NCBI RefSeq assembly: GCF_000421825.1
Contig: NZ_ATXT01000013.1
Coordinates: 124,001-188,000, forward strand
Length of the DNA: 64,000 nt
Direction: 5' to 3'
Source: Humibacter albus DSM 18994
GTDB lineage: Bacteria; Actinomycetota; Actinomycetes; Actinomycetales; Microbacteriaceae
This document shows, one piece after another, positions 32,358-41,193 of the stretch. Numbering within the stretch: the first letter of the stretch is position 1; each line of letters starts with the position of its first letter. The notes beneath the pieces are model-generated. The model ran no database searches. It saw nothing but the letters and a program-made list of their open reading frames with translations, and had not been told where the DNA came from. The translations under genes and the position numbers were made by a program.

Positions 32358-34973
32358 CTACTCGGTGATCGTGTCGGCGGGCCTCGCGACGGACCTGTGG
32401 TGTTCCCCAGGCGCCAGCGGTTCCGGATCGTGTTCCGCCAGGTCGAGAATCGCTTCCACACCGACCGGCACGGTCACGTCGACCTCGAATGTCTGGTCGT
32501 TCAGCCGCCACGCGATCGCGATCTCGCCGTACGGTGAGAGATGGCGTGCGGAGGCCGACGTGAGGCCGCCGCCGGGTCGCGGGGCGAACCGCACCTGACG
32601 GTAGCCGGGCGCCGCCGGCGCCAGGCCCGCCACGGTGCGGTGCATCCAGTCCGCGATCGCACCGAGCGCGTAATGGTTGAACGAGGTCATCGTGCCCGGG
32701 TTGACGCTGCCATCGGGAAGCAGCGAGTCCCAGCGCTCCCAGACCGTCGTCGCTCCCATGTCGATCTGGTAGAGCCACGAGGGGCAACCGCGCTCGAGGA
32801 GCAGGTCGTACGCCGCGTCGAGATGGCCGGTCTCGGTGAGGGCGTCCGCCACGAGCGGCGTACCGACGAACCCTGTCGCGATGTGGTTGCCCGACTCGCG
32901 CACGAGCTCGGCAAGCCGGTCGCCGGCGACAGCCCTCCGGGCGTCGTCCGGGATCAGGTCGAACCGGAGCGCGAGCGCATACGCGGTCTGCGCATCGCTC
33001 GCGGCCGTGCCGTCGGGGCGAAGGTATTCCGTGGCGAACGCGGAGGCGACATCCCGAGCCAGCGCCGAGTAGCGCAAGGAGAGATCGTCGTCGCCGAGCA
33101 GCTCCGCCATGCCGGCGACCACCGCGGCCGACCGCGCGAAGTACGCGGTGGCGACCAGGTGGCGATCGGTGCGGGCATCGGCGGGATCCTGCGGTGGCGC
33201 GGCGGGATCCAGCCAGTCGCCGAGCTGGAAGTCGGTATTCCAGAGGTGCGAGTCGCCGGCACGGCGGTCCATCAGGTCCACCCAGGCGCGCGCGCTCTCG
33301 AACTGGTCTCGGAGAATCCCGAGGTCGCCGAACCGCTCGTAGAGCGTCCACGGCAGCAGCGTCGCCACGTCGCCCCAGGCGGCCCCCGGCCGGATCGGCG
33401 TCCACATGTGGTGGGCGGGAATCACCGGAACATACCAGGGGACCGTGCCGTCGGGCAGCTGCTCGACGGAGACGTCGCGCAGCCAGCCCGACAGCATCCC
33501 CGAGACATCGAAGAGGTAGGAGGCGGTGGGACCGAAGACCTGGATGTCACCCGTCCAGCCGACGCGCTCGTCGCGCTGCGGACAATCCGTGGGAATGTCG
33601 ACGAAGTTCCCGCGCATGCCCCACACCACGTTCTCGTGCAGCCGGTTCAGGAGCGGATCGGAGCTCTCGAACCAGCCGGTGCGCTCGAGATCGGTGTGAT
33701 GGACCCGGGCGACCACGTCGCCGGCCGTCGCGGCAGCGTCGAGGTCGCCAGGCCAGCCGATGACCTCGACGTAGCGAAAACCGTGGAACGTGAATCGGGG
33801 CTCCCAGGTCTCTCCGCCTTCGCTGCCGGCGAGCGTGTAGCTGTCGGTCGAGCGCGCACCCCGGAGCGGGCGCGTGTAGAGCTCACCGTCCTGCAGGACC
33901 TCGGCCGTGCGCAGCGACACCGTCGTTCCGCGCTCGCCGCGCACCGTGATGCGCACGTGGCCCACGAGATTCTGGCCGAAGTCGAGGATGCGCGACCCCG
34001 ACGCTCCCGTGAGCACGGCGATCGGCAGCACCTCCTGGGTGCAGCGCACCGGCGGCCCCGTCGGCGCCACCAGCGTCTCGGCCGACCGATGCCGCTCGGC
34101 GACGCCCTGCCACGTGCTGTCGTCGAAGCCGGGCTCCGACCATCCCCGCTGTTCCTCGCGTGCGTCGTAGTCCTCGCCGTCGTAGATTCCGGTTCGGATG
34201 ATCGGGCTCGGCGCCGCGCGCCACGATGCGTCCGTCGCGATGGTCTCGCGGCGGCCGTCCGCGTACGTCAGCTCCAGCTGGCCGAGGAACGACAGATCGT
34301 TCCCGAAGACGTTCCGGAATCCGCCCCGCCAGCCCAGCCTGCCGCGATACCAGCCGTCGCCCAGCCAGGCGCCGATCGCGTTCGCACCCTCGACGACGAG
34401 GCCGGAGACGTCATAGGTGTAGTAGCGCAGACGGTCGCGGTACACGGTCCAGCCGGGCGACAGGGCGTCGTCTCCCACTCGCGCACCGTTCAGCTCCGCC
34501 TCGTACAACCCGTGAGCGGACGCGTACAGCCGCGCCTTCACCGGGCGCTCGGTCGCGAAGAACGTGCGACGTACGAGCGAGGGGCGACGGTCATCCGACT
34601 CTGGATCCTCGTTCCAGTACGCGCCGACAGGTCGCGCGACCCAGTCGGACGGCTCGAGCAACCCGGCCTCGAGCACGACGGGCTCGGAGGCGGCGGACCA
34701 CTCGCCGTCGGCGCCGCGCACCGAGACCGTGACCGCGGCCGATTCGCGCGAGGCGAGGTCGGCATCCGGCCACGGAACGAGCACCTGGTCGGCGGATGCC
34801 ACGACGAACGTGTGCGGAGCACCGTCGTTCCGCGTGATCTCGAGGCGGTACGTGGTCTGTCTCCAACCCGTAGGTGCCGTCTGCACGGACCATGAGATGC
34901 GGGGAGCGCGCTCGCCGATGCCGAACGGTCGACGATGATGCTCGATTCGCGGGGTGCCGACGATGAGGCTCAT
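32358..34973 (-). CDS. Alpha-L-rhamnosidase, glycoside hydrolase family 78
   Basis: An 871-residue GH78 enzyme that removes terminal L-rhamnose from plant glycosides and pectin side chains. The order is: an N-terminal beta domain (PFGIGERAPRISW), the rhamnosidase N-domain (GLYEAELNGARVGDDALSPG), the middle domain with RILDFGQNLVGHV, the (alpha/alpha)6 catalytic barrel with TDCPQRDERVGWTGD, and a C-terminal beta domain with HYALGAIADWMHRTVAG. No signal peptide is present, so it works on imported oligosaccharides. It is divergent from the SDR-epimerase gene across 53 bases that hold a perfect palindrome. Confidence 0.92.
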   Translation of the reverse strand: MSLIVGTPRIEHHRRPFGIGERAPRISWSVQTAPTGWRQTTYRLEITRNDGAPHTFVVASADQVLVPWPDADLASRESAAVTVSVRGADGEWSAASEPVVLEAGLLEPSDWVARPVGAYWNEDPESDDRRPSLVRRTFFATERPVKARLYASAHGLYEAELNGARVGDDALSPGWTVYRDRLRYYTYDVSGLVVEGANAIGAWLGDGWYRGRLGWRGGFRNVFGNDLSFLGQLELTYADGRRETIATDASWRAAPSPIIRTGIYDGEDYDAREEQRGWSEPGFDDSTWQGVAERHRSAETLVAPTGPPVRCTQEVLPIAVLTGASGSRILDFGQNLVGHVRITVRGERGTTVSLRTAEVLQDGELYTRPLRGARSTDSYTLAGSEGGETWEPRFTFHGFRYVEVIGWPGDLDAAATAGDVVARVHHTDLERTGWFESSDPLLNRLHENVVWGMRGNFVDIPTDCPQRDERVGWTGDIQVFGPTASYLFDVSGMLSGWLRDVSVEQLPDGTVPWYVPVIPAHHMWTPIRPGAAWGDVATLLPWTLYERFGDLGILRDQFESARAWVDLMDRRAGDSHLWNTDFQLGDWLDPAAPPQDPADARTDRHLVATAYFARSAAVVAGMAELLGDDDLSLRYSALARDVASAFATEYLRPDGTAASDAQTAYALALRFDLIPDDARRAVAGDRLAELVRESGNHIATGFVGTPLVADALTETGHLDAAYDLLLERGCPSWLYQIDMGATTVWERWDSLLPDGSVNPGTMTSFNHYALGAIADWMHRTVAGLAPAAPGYRQVRFAPRPGGGLTSASARHLSPYGEIAIAWRLNDQTFEVDVTVPVGVEAILDLAEHDPEPLAPGEHHRSVARPADTITE

Positions 34974-35006
34974 ACGTCAATCCTAATGTTCTTGCGCCCC
35001 AGAATG

Positions 35007-35018
35007 AATATGCATATT
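35007..35018. promoter_or_regulatory. 12-bp palindrome in the rhamnosidase/SDR divergent promoter
   Basis: AATATGCATATT is a perfect palindrome centred in the 53-base gap. Its ATGCAT core is the same as that of the two elements at 27222 and 27263, pointing to a shared operator. Confidence 0.5.
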
Positions 35019-35026
35019 GTGATCGC

Positions 35027-35863
35027 ATGATCATCGGCGTCACGGGAAGCCAGGGAAAACTCGGCAGGGCGACCGTGGCCCGGCTGCGCGCCGACGGTCA
35101 CAACGTCATCGGATTCGACCTCGCGGGCGCGGTCGACTCGCACTTCACGAGGGTCGACCTCACCGATTACGGCCAGACGCTCGACGCGATGCTCTCGGTG
35201 ACGGCTCGCCATGGCGGCCTCGATGCGCTGGTGCACCTCGCGGCTATCCCGGTGAACGGCGTCGTTCCCGACGCGGAGACGTTCCGGAACAACGTGACCG
35301 TCACCTTCGACGTGCTCTTCGCCGCGCACCGCGCGGGGATCGCACGCATCGTGACGGCATCCAGTATCACGGCCATGGGGTTCCCGTTCGACGAGGCCCC
35401 GCCCTTCCTTCCCCTCGACGAGAGCTTCACGAGCGCGAACAACACCTACGGGCTCGGCAAGGTGGCCGAAGAGGCGATCGCCGCACAGATGGTGCGCTGG
35501 GGCCAGGACGTCTCCATCACGGCCCTGCGCTTCACCAACGTGGTCGCCGAGGACGAGTATGCGACGTTCGAGCGGGCGGCGGAGCCCGGCTACAGGCGCG
35601 ACCTGATCGGATCGTGGATCGACGCCCGCGACGGCGCCGCTGCGGTGGCGCTGGCACTCGAGAAGGCGCGGCCGGGATTCGCGATCTACAACGTCGCCGC
35701 GCCTGATTCGGGATGCGCCGTGCCGTCCCGCGAGCTCGCCGCTCGGTGGTTCCCGGACACCCCCGTGGCAGACGACCTAGGCGAGTTCGAGTCGCTGATG
35801 TCGACCCGCAAGATCAGAGCGCTCGGCTTCGCGGCTGAACACGACTGGCGGCCTCGGGGCTGA
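35027..35863 (+). CDS. NAD-dependent epimerase/dehydratase-type (extended SDR) sugar enzyme
   Basis: The 278-residue protein starts MIIGVTGSQGKLGRATVARL, the Gly-x-x-Gly-x-x-Gly site of extended SDRs. Asp after the second strand (VIGFDLAG) fits NAD. The catalytic Ser region is VTASSITAMG and the Tyr-Lys pair is in NTYGLGKVAEE. Close families are UDP-glucose 4-epimerases and uronate or aldose dehydrogenases; the short C-domain of this length suits a free-sugar dehydrogenase. It is divergent from the rhamnosidase. It is one of several candidates for the missing D-apiose dehydrogenase step, or it could oxidise L-rhamnose. Confidence 0.7.
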   Translation: MIIGVTGSQGKLGRATVARLRADGHNVIGFDLAGAVDSHFTRVDLTDYGQTLDAMLSVTARHGGLDALVHLAAIPVNGVVPDAETFRNNVTVTFDVLFAAHRAGIARIVTASSITAMGFPFDEAPPFLPLDESFTSANNTYGLGKVAEEAIAAQMVRWGQDVSITALRFTNVVAEDEYATFERAAEPGYRRDLIGSWIDARDGAAAVALALEKARPGFAIYNVAAPDSGCAVPSRELAARWFPDTPVADDLGEFESLMSTRKIRALGFAAEHDWRPRG

Positions 35864-35902
35864 GCCTGGCCGTCCGCGGGCGTCCTCCGCTGATCGACGG
35901 GC

Positions 35903-37693
35903 TCAACCGGCGCTGCCGGTCCGGCGCAGCCTCACCGCCATGTGCTGCCGACCAGGCAGGTCGACGCGCACGTTGCCGCGATGGATGCCCGGCACGCGCT
36001 CGACCGTCATGCCCCAGGTGTCGATCACGTGGATCTCCCAGTCGCCCTCCGGCAGCGTCAGGTTGCGGAAGCGCGGGCGGTTGAAGCCGAAGTAGCCGAT
36101 ACGGATGCCGTCCGCTCCGCCCCACGGGACATCCCAGTCGAGCGCCAGCGGCTCCAGTACGCCCTCGGGCGTCTCGGCGAGGACGGACTCGAGGAACGCG
36201 ATGCGGTCGGGTGACGCGCCGTGCAGCACCCCGCCCTTCGCCCACCACAGCACCTCGAGGTCGGACCCGGCGACCGCCGCAAGGCTCGTCGAGCCGCCGA
36301 GGCGATCGGGCAGATACGTCTCGCCGTGGCCCACGTAGCCTCCGCGCACCGCGCCCTCCCAGAAGCGACGCACCAGCTCCTCCGCGGTGATGTTGCCCCA
36401 GCCCTGGTCGATATCGCCCTCGTAGGCGCACTCGTCGATGATGATCGGCTTGCCCCAGCGTTCGCGCCAGTCGTCGGTGTTCTCCGCGGTTCGGTAGGTG
36501 TCCATGCGCTGGATGCTTACGTGCGTGATCCACGGGCGGGAGTAGTCGTACGGCTCGCGGCAGTTATGGATGGAGAGCAGGTGGTCGAAGGCATCCTCGG
36601 ATGACACGATGCCGGCCAGATGCTCCCAGTCCGTCTCGTCCTTCGCCCACATCAGGTCGTACTCGTTCGCCATCGACCACCAGACGTTGGCGAAGGCGGA
36701 CAGCCGTCGCACGACGTACCGCAGGTAGCGATCGTCGACCCCGGGACCGAGCTCGGAGAAGCCCCACCGGTCGTATGGATGGAAGAGGATCAGGTCGGCC
36801 TGCACATTCAGCTCGGCCAGCTGCCGGATGCGCCGCTCGAGACGCCGGAAGTGGCCGGTGTCGAACCGCTCGAGGTCGAATCCCGTCTCGAGCGAGCCCG
36901 GGAACGGGAAGTCGGCCGGCTCGTTGGAGTTGTAGAGATACGACTTGGGGAAGACGCACATGCGGATCTTGCGGAACGGTGCATCGGCGAGCGTGCGGAG
37001 CGTCTGTTCCTGCAGCTCATCCGGCTGGTGCGTCCAGGCGTACGCCGTTGTGCCGAGGGGTCGGTGCCTGGTGCCGTCGGCGTGACGGAAGTGGAACCCG
37101 TCGACGCGCACCGGTCCGTGGAAGCCCTCGCTCGGACCAGTGACGCTCGCCGTCCCGGCGACGCCGTCGAGCGAGCGTGCGGTGGAGCGGATGACGAAAG
37201 CCCAGTCGCCCTCCGCGTCGGCGAGCGCGCGCACGAGGTAGACGCCGTCGCCGTCGTAGAACCCGCCGACGCGTGCCTCCGACCCATCCGGGCGGGTGAA
37301 CACCGCGTGCAGGTCGACATCGAGGAACGGGTTGCCGTGTGACGGCCCCTGAAGGCGCACCTCGATCACGTCCCACATCGGCACGGGGACGGGTCCGACG
37401 AGCCGCGCCGAGCCCGAGCGGATGTCATCGCCCTCGTAGTCAGGGTTCGGCGCGACAGCCTGCGGGTACGGAGCACGCGTCACCGGCGGTCCGACCTCCG
37501 CGAGCTCTCGCCACAGCGACTCGCGCGACGCCGGGTCGAGCGTCGGCACAAGAGCGATGAACACCCCGAGCTTCTCGCCGAGAAAGCGCGCGCTGGCAGG
37601 CGAGTCCGTGACGTCGGGCAGGTGCCGCTCGAGAACGGCTCGCGCATCGGCGTCGGCGAGTGCGTCGCCCAGGGTGGAACGGCGGTCGAACAT
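35903..37693 (-). CDS. DUF5060/DUF5605-type glycoside hydrolase, candidate apiosidase
   Basis: A 596-residue protein with three parts: a helical N-end, a beta-sandwich of the DUF5060 type (about residues 90-190), a TIM barrel (about 200-500) and a C-terminal beta domain of the DUF5605 type. The barrel has VWWSMANEYDLMW with a probable acid/base Glu, and KPIIIDECAYEGDIDQGWG with a probable nucleophile Glu. These folds are related to the barrel of GH140 apiosidases. It lacks a signal peptide. It is the last gene of the apionate operon, 41 bases after the lactonase gene, with GGAG before ATG 37693. Release of apiose from imported glycosides is the obvious hypothesis, not shown. Confidence 0.65.
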   Translation of the reverse strand: MFDRRSTLGDALADADARAVLERHLPDVTDSPASARFLGEKLGVFIALVPTLDPASRESLWRELAEVGPPVTRAPYPQAVAPNPDYEGDDIRSGSARLVGPVPVPMWDVIEVRLQGPSHGNPFLDVDLHAVFTRPDGSEARVGGFYDGDGVYLVRALADAEGDWAFVIRSTARSLDGVAGTASVTGPSEGFHGPVRVDGFHFRHADGTRHRPLGTTAYAWTHQPDELQEQTLRTLADAPFRKIRMCVFPKSYLYNSNEPADFPFPGSLETGFDLERFDTGHFRRLERRIRQLAELNVQADLILFHPYDRWGFSELGPGVDDRYLRYVVRRLSAFANVWWSMANEYDLMWAKDETDWEHLAGIVSSEDAFDHLLSIHNCREPYDYSRPWITHVSIQRMDTYRTAENTDDWRERWGKPIIIDECAYEGDIDQGWGNITAEELVRRFWEGAVRGGYVGHGETYLPDRLGGSTSLAAVAGSDLEVLWWAKGGVLHGASPDRIAFLESVLAETPEGVLEPLALDWDVPWGGADGIRIGYFGFNRPRFRNLTLPEGDWEIHVIDTWGMTVERVPGIHRGNVRVDLPGRQHMAVRLRRTGSAG

Positions 37694-37734
37694 CGTGATC
37701 TCCTCTGATCAGGGCGTGCTTCCTGCAGACCGCC

Positions 37735-39561
37735 CTACGCATCGGTGGCCGCGCCCGGCATGGCAGTGGTGCCCGGCGCCGACGGGAGCACCGACCAGCC
37801 GCCGGCGGGCACGGTGACCGTGGACCAGCCGTTCGTCGTCCATACCTCCACGGTCCGCTCGCGGCGGTCGAGATTGGCGACGAGCACTGTCTGCTCCCCG
37901 CCGACGGCCCAGACGAGGCCGTCGGGACTGTCTCCCGTCTGCAGAGGCGCGCCCGACAGCGAAGCGAGCATCCGCAGTGCGGCGGCCACCGGACGCTCCT
38001 CGCCGAATGCCGTGCGTATGCCGCGAGCACCCCACTCCTCGAAGTACGTCAGGGTGGCGACGCCCGGGACGGCCAGGGCGGCGGCGCTCGCGATGGTCCA
38101 GGCGGCCAGCTCGCGGGCATCCTGCCGCGGATCGGTGAGGTCGAGAAGCTCGGGCCCGTACCCCTCGGCGAGGTCGTCGCCGACCGGACGGGGAGGAGGC
38201 GTGGTGGCCACGTCGTTGAAGTGCGGCCGCAGCGTGATCGGGCCGATGTGCACGGGCGTGCCGTTCGACTCGGCGACGGCCTGCCGCGCGACGAGGCGCT
38301 GCATGGCGAGGGACTCGATCAGCTGCTCGGTGCGCAGGGAGTGGAAGAGGGGCGTGACGCTGAACACGATGCCGTCGAGGTCGGTGGGAAGCCGGTGGCG
38401 CTCGCGGTTCAGCTCGGTGAAGTGCGAGCGGGCGCCGCCGACGACGGGCACGGGCACTCCCGCGCTCGCCATGGCGTCGCGCAGCCGCGCGATCGCGGCC
38501 TCGTCCGACACGTGACGCGCGTCGCCGGACGGCTGGAACGCCGTGACCCTGGCCACGCTGTGGCGGCGTAGCGCCGTGACGGCATCGGCCAGTGCGTCGC
38601 GGGGCTGCGCATCCACGGCGATCCCCTCGGGCGCGTCTGCATCGGGCGCGTCCGTGTCGGCGGCGTCCGTGTCGGGGCCGTCGGTGAGCACGATGCGCAC
38701 GTCGAGTGGGAGGCCCGCGACGGCGGCACGCTCGAGAGCGGCGGGCCAGTTCGCGGATGCCAGGTCGAGCTCGACCAGCACCGCGGAGCCGACCGGCTGA
38801 GGCGGAGGCGCCTGAGCAGGTGTGGGTGCGGTCGCCGCGCCGACGGCGATGTCGGGGAACGTGCCGTCGACCGCGAGCACGATCGTCGTGTCCTCGCCGC
38901 GCGCTCGGCGGGAGCCGTCGGCGACGGCCAGCAACTCCACTCGCTGGCGCACGCGTTCCCCCGCCGCGAGGCGATACGGGAACGGCAGGGCGAGCGGCCG
39001 GTTGTACGTCTTGTACGAGGCATCGGTCCAGTTGCGCTGGTCTTCCATCTCGAACACGTCGCCGGCGAACCGCACGTCGGTCTCGATACCGTCGTCGCTC
39101 CACGACAGCCCGGCGATGTCGAGCACCGGCTGGTGCGGGCTGATCGCGACGGGGAACGCCGTCGTCTCCGACGTTCCGTCGCTGTGCCGCACCCGCAGCA
39201 GGCGTCCGGCGGTCTGCGGCCGGTGCAGCGCGACGAGTCCGACACGGTTGGTCCAGTACTCGGTGTCGGAGACGAGGTCGAGGGAGACGACGAGACGCGA
39301 TCCGGATGCCTCGGCCCGCACGGTGCCGTGCAACCGAGCACCGTAGCCCTCGGTGTGCACGGCGAGGGTCAGCGCGGCGCCCGCGCGCTCCACGCCGTCG
39401 ACCGCGAGTGTGGGCGTATTCCAGTCGCGGTCGCGTGCGACTGCCCGGATGCTGCGCAGCACTCGACCGCCGTCGAAGCGCACCTCGGCGAGCTCGTCGT
39501 CGCGTAGCTCGAGCGACCAGGCGCCGCTGCGCCACGTCGTCGACTGCTCGTGCCAGCTCAT
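37735..39561 (-). CDS. apnL: D-apionate lactonase
   Basis: The 608-residue protein matches D-apionate lactonase (ApnL), which opens D-apionolactone to D-apionate. It has an N-terminal beta-rich domain with the marker FEMEDQRNWTDASYKTYNRP (about residues 190-210), a central TIM-barrel-like region with GIVFSVTPLFHSLRTEQL, and a C-terminal domain with TLTYFEEWGARGIR. An Ala/Asp/Pro-rich loop near residue 300 is expanded. It is separated by one base from the SDR gene upstream. Its neighbours (oxidoisomerase, decarboxylase, erythrulose enzymes) match published apiose gene clusters, which supports the assignment strongly. Confidence 0.85.
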   Translation of the reverse strand: MSWHEQSTTWRSGAWSLELRDDELAEVRFDGGRVLRSIRAVARDRDWNTPTLAVDGVERAGAALTLAVHTEGYGARLHGTVRAEASGSRLVVSLDLVSDTEYWTNRVGLVALHRPQTAGRLLRVRHSDGTSETTAFPVAISPHQPVLDIAGLSWSDDGIETDVRFAGDVFEMEDQRNWTDASYKTYNRPLALPFPYRLAAGERVRQRVELLAVADGSRRARGEDTTIVLAVDGTFPDIAVGAATAPTPAQAPPPQPVGSAVLVELDLASANWPAALERAAVAGLPLDVRIVLTDGPDTDAADTDAPDADAPEGIAVDAQPRDALADAVTALRRHSVARVTAFQPSGDARHVSDEAAIARLRDAMASAGVPVPVVGGARSHFTELNRERHRLPTDLDGIVFSVTPLFHSLRTEQLIESLAMQRLVARQAVAESNGTPVHIGPITLRPHFNDVATTPPPRPVGDDLAEGYGPELLDLTDPRQDARELAAWTIASAAALAVPGVATLTYFEEWGARGIRTAFGEERPVAAALRMLASLSGAPLQTGDSPDGLVWAVGGEQTVLVANLDRRERTVEVWTTNGWSTVTVPAGGWSVLPSAPGTTAMPGAATDA

Positions 39562-39562
39562 C

Positions 39563-40321
39563 TCAGATCGTCGTCATCCCGCCGTCGACGGCGAAGAGGG
39601 ATCCAGTGGCGAACGCGCCGTCGTCGGAGGCCAGGAACACCATGATGCCTTCGACGTCGCGCGGCGACCCTGCGCGGCCGAGCGGGATGCGTCCGATGAT
39701 GGCGGCGCGCGCCTCCGGGTCGGTGGTGATCGTGGTGACCAGCGACGTCTCGGTGTAGGCGGGCACGACGGTGTTCACGCGCACGTTGTCCTTCGCGTAC
39801 GCCGCCGCGACGGTTCTGGCGAGGCCGTGGATGCCCGCCTTGGTCGCGCTGTACGCGGTGAAGTCGGCGCCTTCCCCGTTCAGCCCGGTCGGGCTGCCGG
39901 TCAGGATGATCGACCCGCCGCCGCGCGGCACCATCGAGCGCACCGCGTGCTTGACCGTGAGGAAGGTGCCGGTGAGATTGATGTCCACGGTGCGTCGCCA
40001 GACGTCGAGGTCGAGGTCCGCGGCCTTGGCGTCCTGGCCGAAGAGCTGCACGCCCGCGTTCGCCACGACGACGTCGGGCGTCCAGCCGTCGGTCTCGGCC
40101 GAGGCGAAGGCGGCGGCGACGGACGCCTCGTCGGAGATGTCCATCATCTCCGCCCGAGCCCGGTCGGCACCGATCGCCGTGGCGGCCGCTCGTGCGGCAT
40201 CTGCGTCGCGGTCCGCGATGATGACCCTGGCACCCTCCGCGGCGAAGCGCGAGGCGACCGCGTAGCCGATGCCCGTGGCGGAGCCAGTGACCAGCGCGGT
40301 CTTGCCGTCGAGTGTCGTCAT
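39563..40321 (-). CDS. Classical SDR in the apionate operon, candidate D-apiose dehydrogenase
   Basis: A 252-residue classical SDR with ALVTGSATGIGYAVASRFA, VVANAGVQLFG, ILTGSPTGLNG with the catalytic Ser, and YSATKAG with Tyr and Lys. Asp residues after the second strand (VIIADRDAD) favour NAD. ATG 40321 is eight bases after the oxidoisomerase stop; the longer frame lies inside that gene. Published clusters use a Gfo/Idh-type D-apiose dehydrogenase (ApsD) ahead of the lactonase, and none is found in this operon. This SDR sits exactly where that activity is needed, so oxidation of D-apiose to its lactone is a reasonable proposal. Confidence 0.8.
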   Translation of the reverse strand: MTTLDGKTALVTGSATGIGYAVASRFAAEGARVIIADRDADAARAAATAIGADRARAEMMDISDEASVAAAFASAETDGWTPDVVVANAGVQLFGQDAKAADLDLDVWRRTVDINLTGTFLTVKHAVRSMVPRGGGSIILTGSPTGLNGEGADFTAYSATKAGIHGLARTVAAAYAKDNVRVNTVVPAYTETSLVTTITTDPEARAAIIGRIPLGRAGSPRDVEGIMVFLASDDGAFATGSLFAVDGGMTTI

Positions 40322-40329
40322 GTCGGTGC

Positions 40330-41193
40330 TCAGCGCTCGATGCTGTCGAGGTGCAGCATCCTGGCCAGGTTCTTGTCCAATTCGTCGTCGCGGAAGATCT
40401 TCTTCCAGTCGTCCTTGACGATGCTCTCGCGTCCGTACTCCATCGCGATGTGGCAGGCATCGCTGAACGGGTTGTCGCCGCGAAGTCCGTTGGCCAGTGC
40501 GACCTGCGTGTGGCCGTAGAGGATGCTCCTGGCGGCATCCTCCGGCACGCCCATGGTGTTCACGGCCTCCGACAGCGCCTCGTTCAGCAGCGCGCCGATC
40601 ATGCACGCGACAGTTTCGACGAGCGTCGGCTCGAGCTGGGCGAGCTGCTTGATCGTGACGTAGTGCACGTCAATGACCGGCGCGTAGATGGCGCGCACCG
40701 TGGCATCCAGGATCGCTTTCTTCTGAGGGTCATCCGACTCGATGGCGGCGATGGAGTCCTGCGGCGCGGCGATGCCGCCGAACGTGTCCGCGTACTCCTC
40801 CGGTGTGGTACGCCGCAGGAAGATCGACGGGTGGCACGGGTGGGCGACCGCCCGGATGACGTCGTCGCGGTCGGTCAGCAGTCCGGCGTAAGCGGCGGCG
40901 GGGTCGAGTGTCAGCGCGATCGAGCCTGGCTTCATCTGCGGCACCAGCTCGGCCGTGACGGCCTGCAGCGCCAGGTCAGGGACGGCGAACACGACGATGT
41001 CGGCGTCGGAGACGGCCGCGCGGGCATCCGTCAGCTCACGACCCGCGTCGAGGGTGCGCTGCCGGCCGGCCGGCGAGTTCTCGACGTAGGCCACCCGGTG
41101 ATCGGTGGCGGCCAGGTTGTTCGAAACCCGCATGCCCATCTTGCCGCCGGCGCCGATGACGGCGACGGTCAGGCTGTCGGTGATGGTGGTCAT
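40330..41193 (-). CDS. apnO: D-apionate oxidoisomerase
   Basis: The 287-residue protein has a Rossmann start VAVIGAGGKMGMRVSNNLA (from residue 10), then VAHPCHPSIF, and an all-helical C-domain of the phosphogluconate-dehydrogenase type (GHTQVALANGLRG and IAMEYGRESIVKDDWKKIF). This is the architecture of D-apionate oxidoisomerase, which uses NAD to oxidise D-apionate while moving a hydroxymethyl group, giving 3-oxo-isoapionate. ATG 41193 has GGAG upstream and shares ATGA with the stop of the gene before it. The tight coupling to the decarboxylase candidate fits consecutive steps. Confidence 0.88.
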   Translation of the reverse strand: MTTITDSLTVAVIGAGGKMGMRVSNNLAATDHRVAYVENSPAGRQRTLDAGRELTDARAAVSDADIVVFAVPDLALQAVTAELVPQMKPGSIALTLDPAAAYAGLLTDRDDVIRAVAHPCHPSIFLRRTTPEEYADTFGGIAAPQDSIAAIESDDPQKKAILDATVRAIYAPVIDVHYVTIKQLAQLEPTLVETVACMIGALLNEALSEAVNTMGVPEDAARSILYGHTQVALANGLRGDNPFSDACHIAMEYGRESIVKDDWKKIFRDDELDKNLARMLHLDSIER

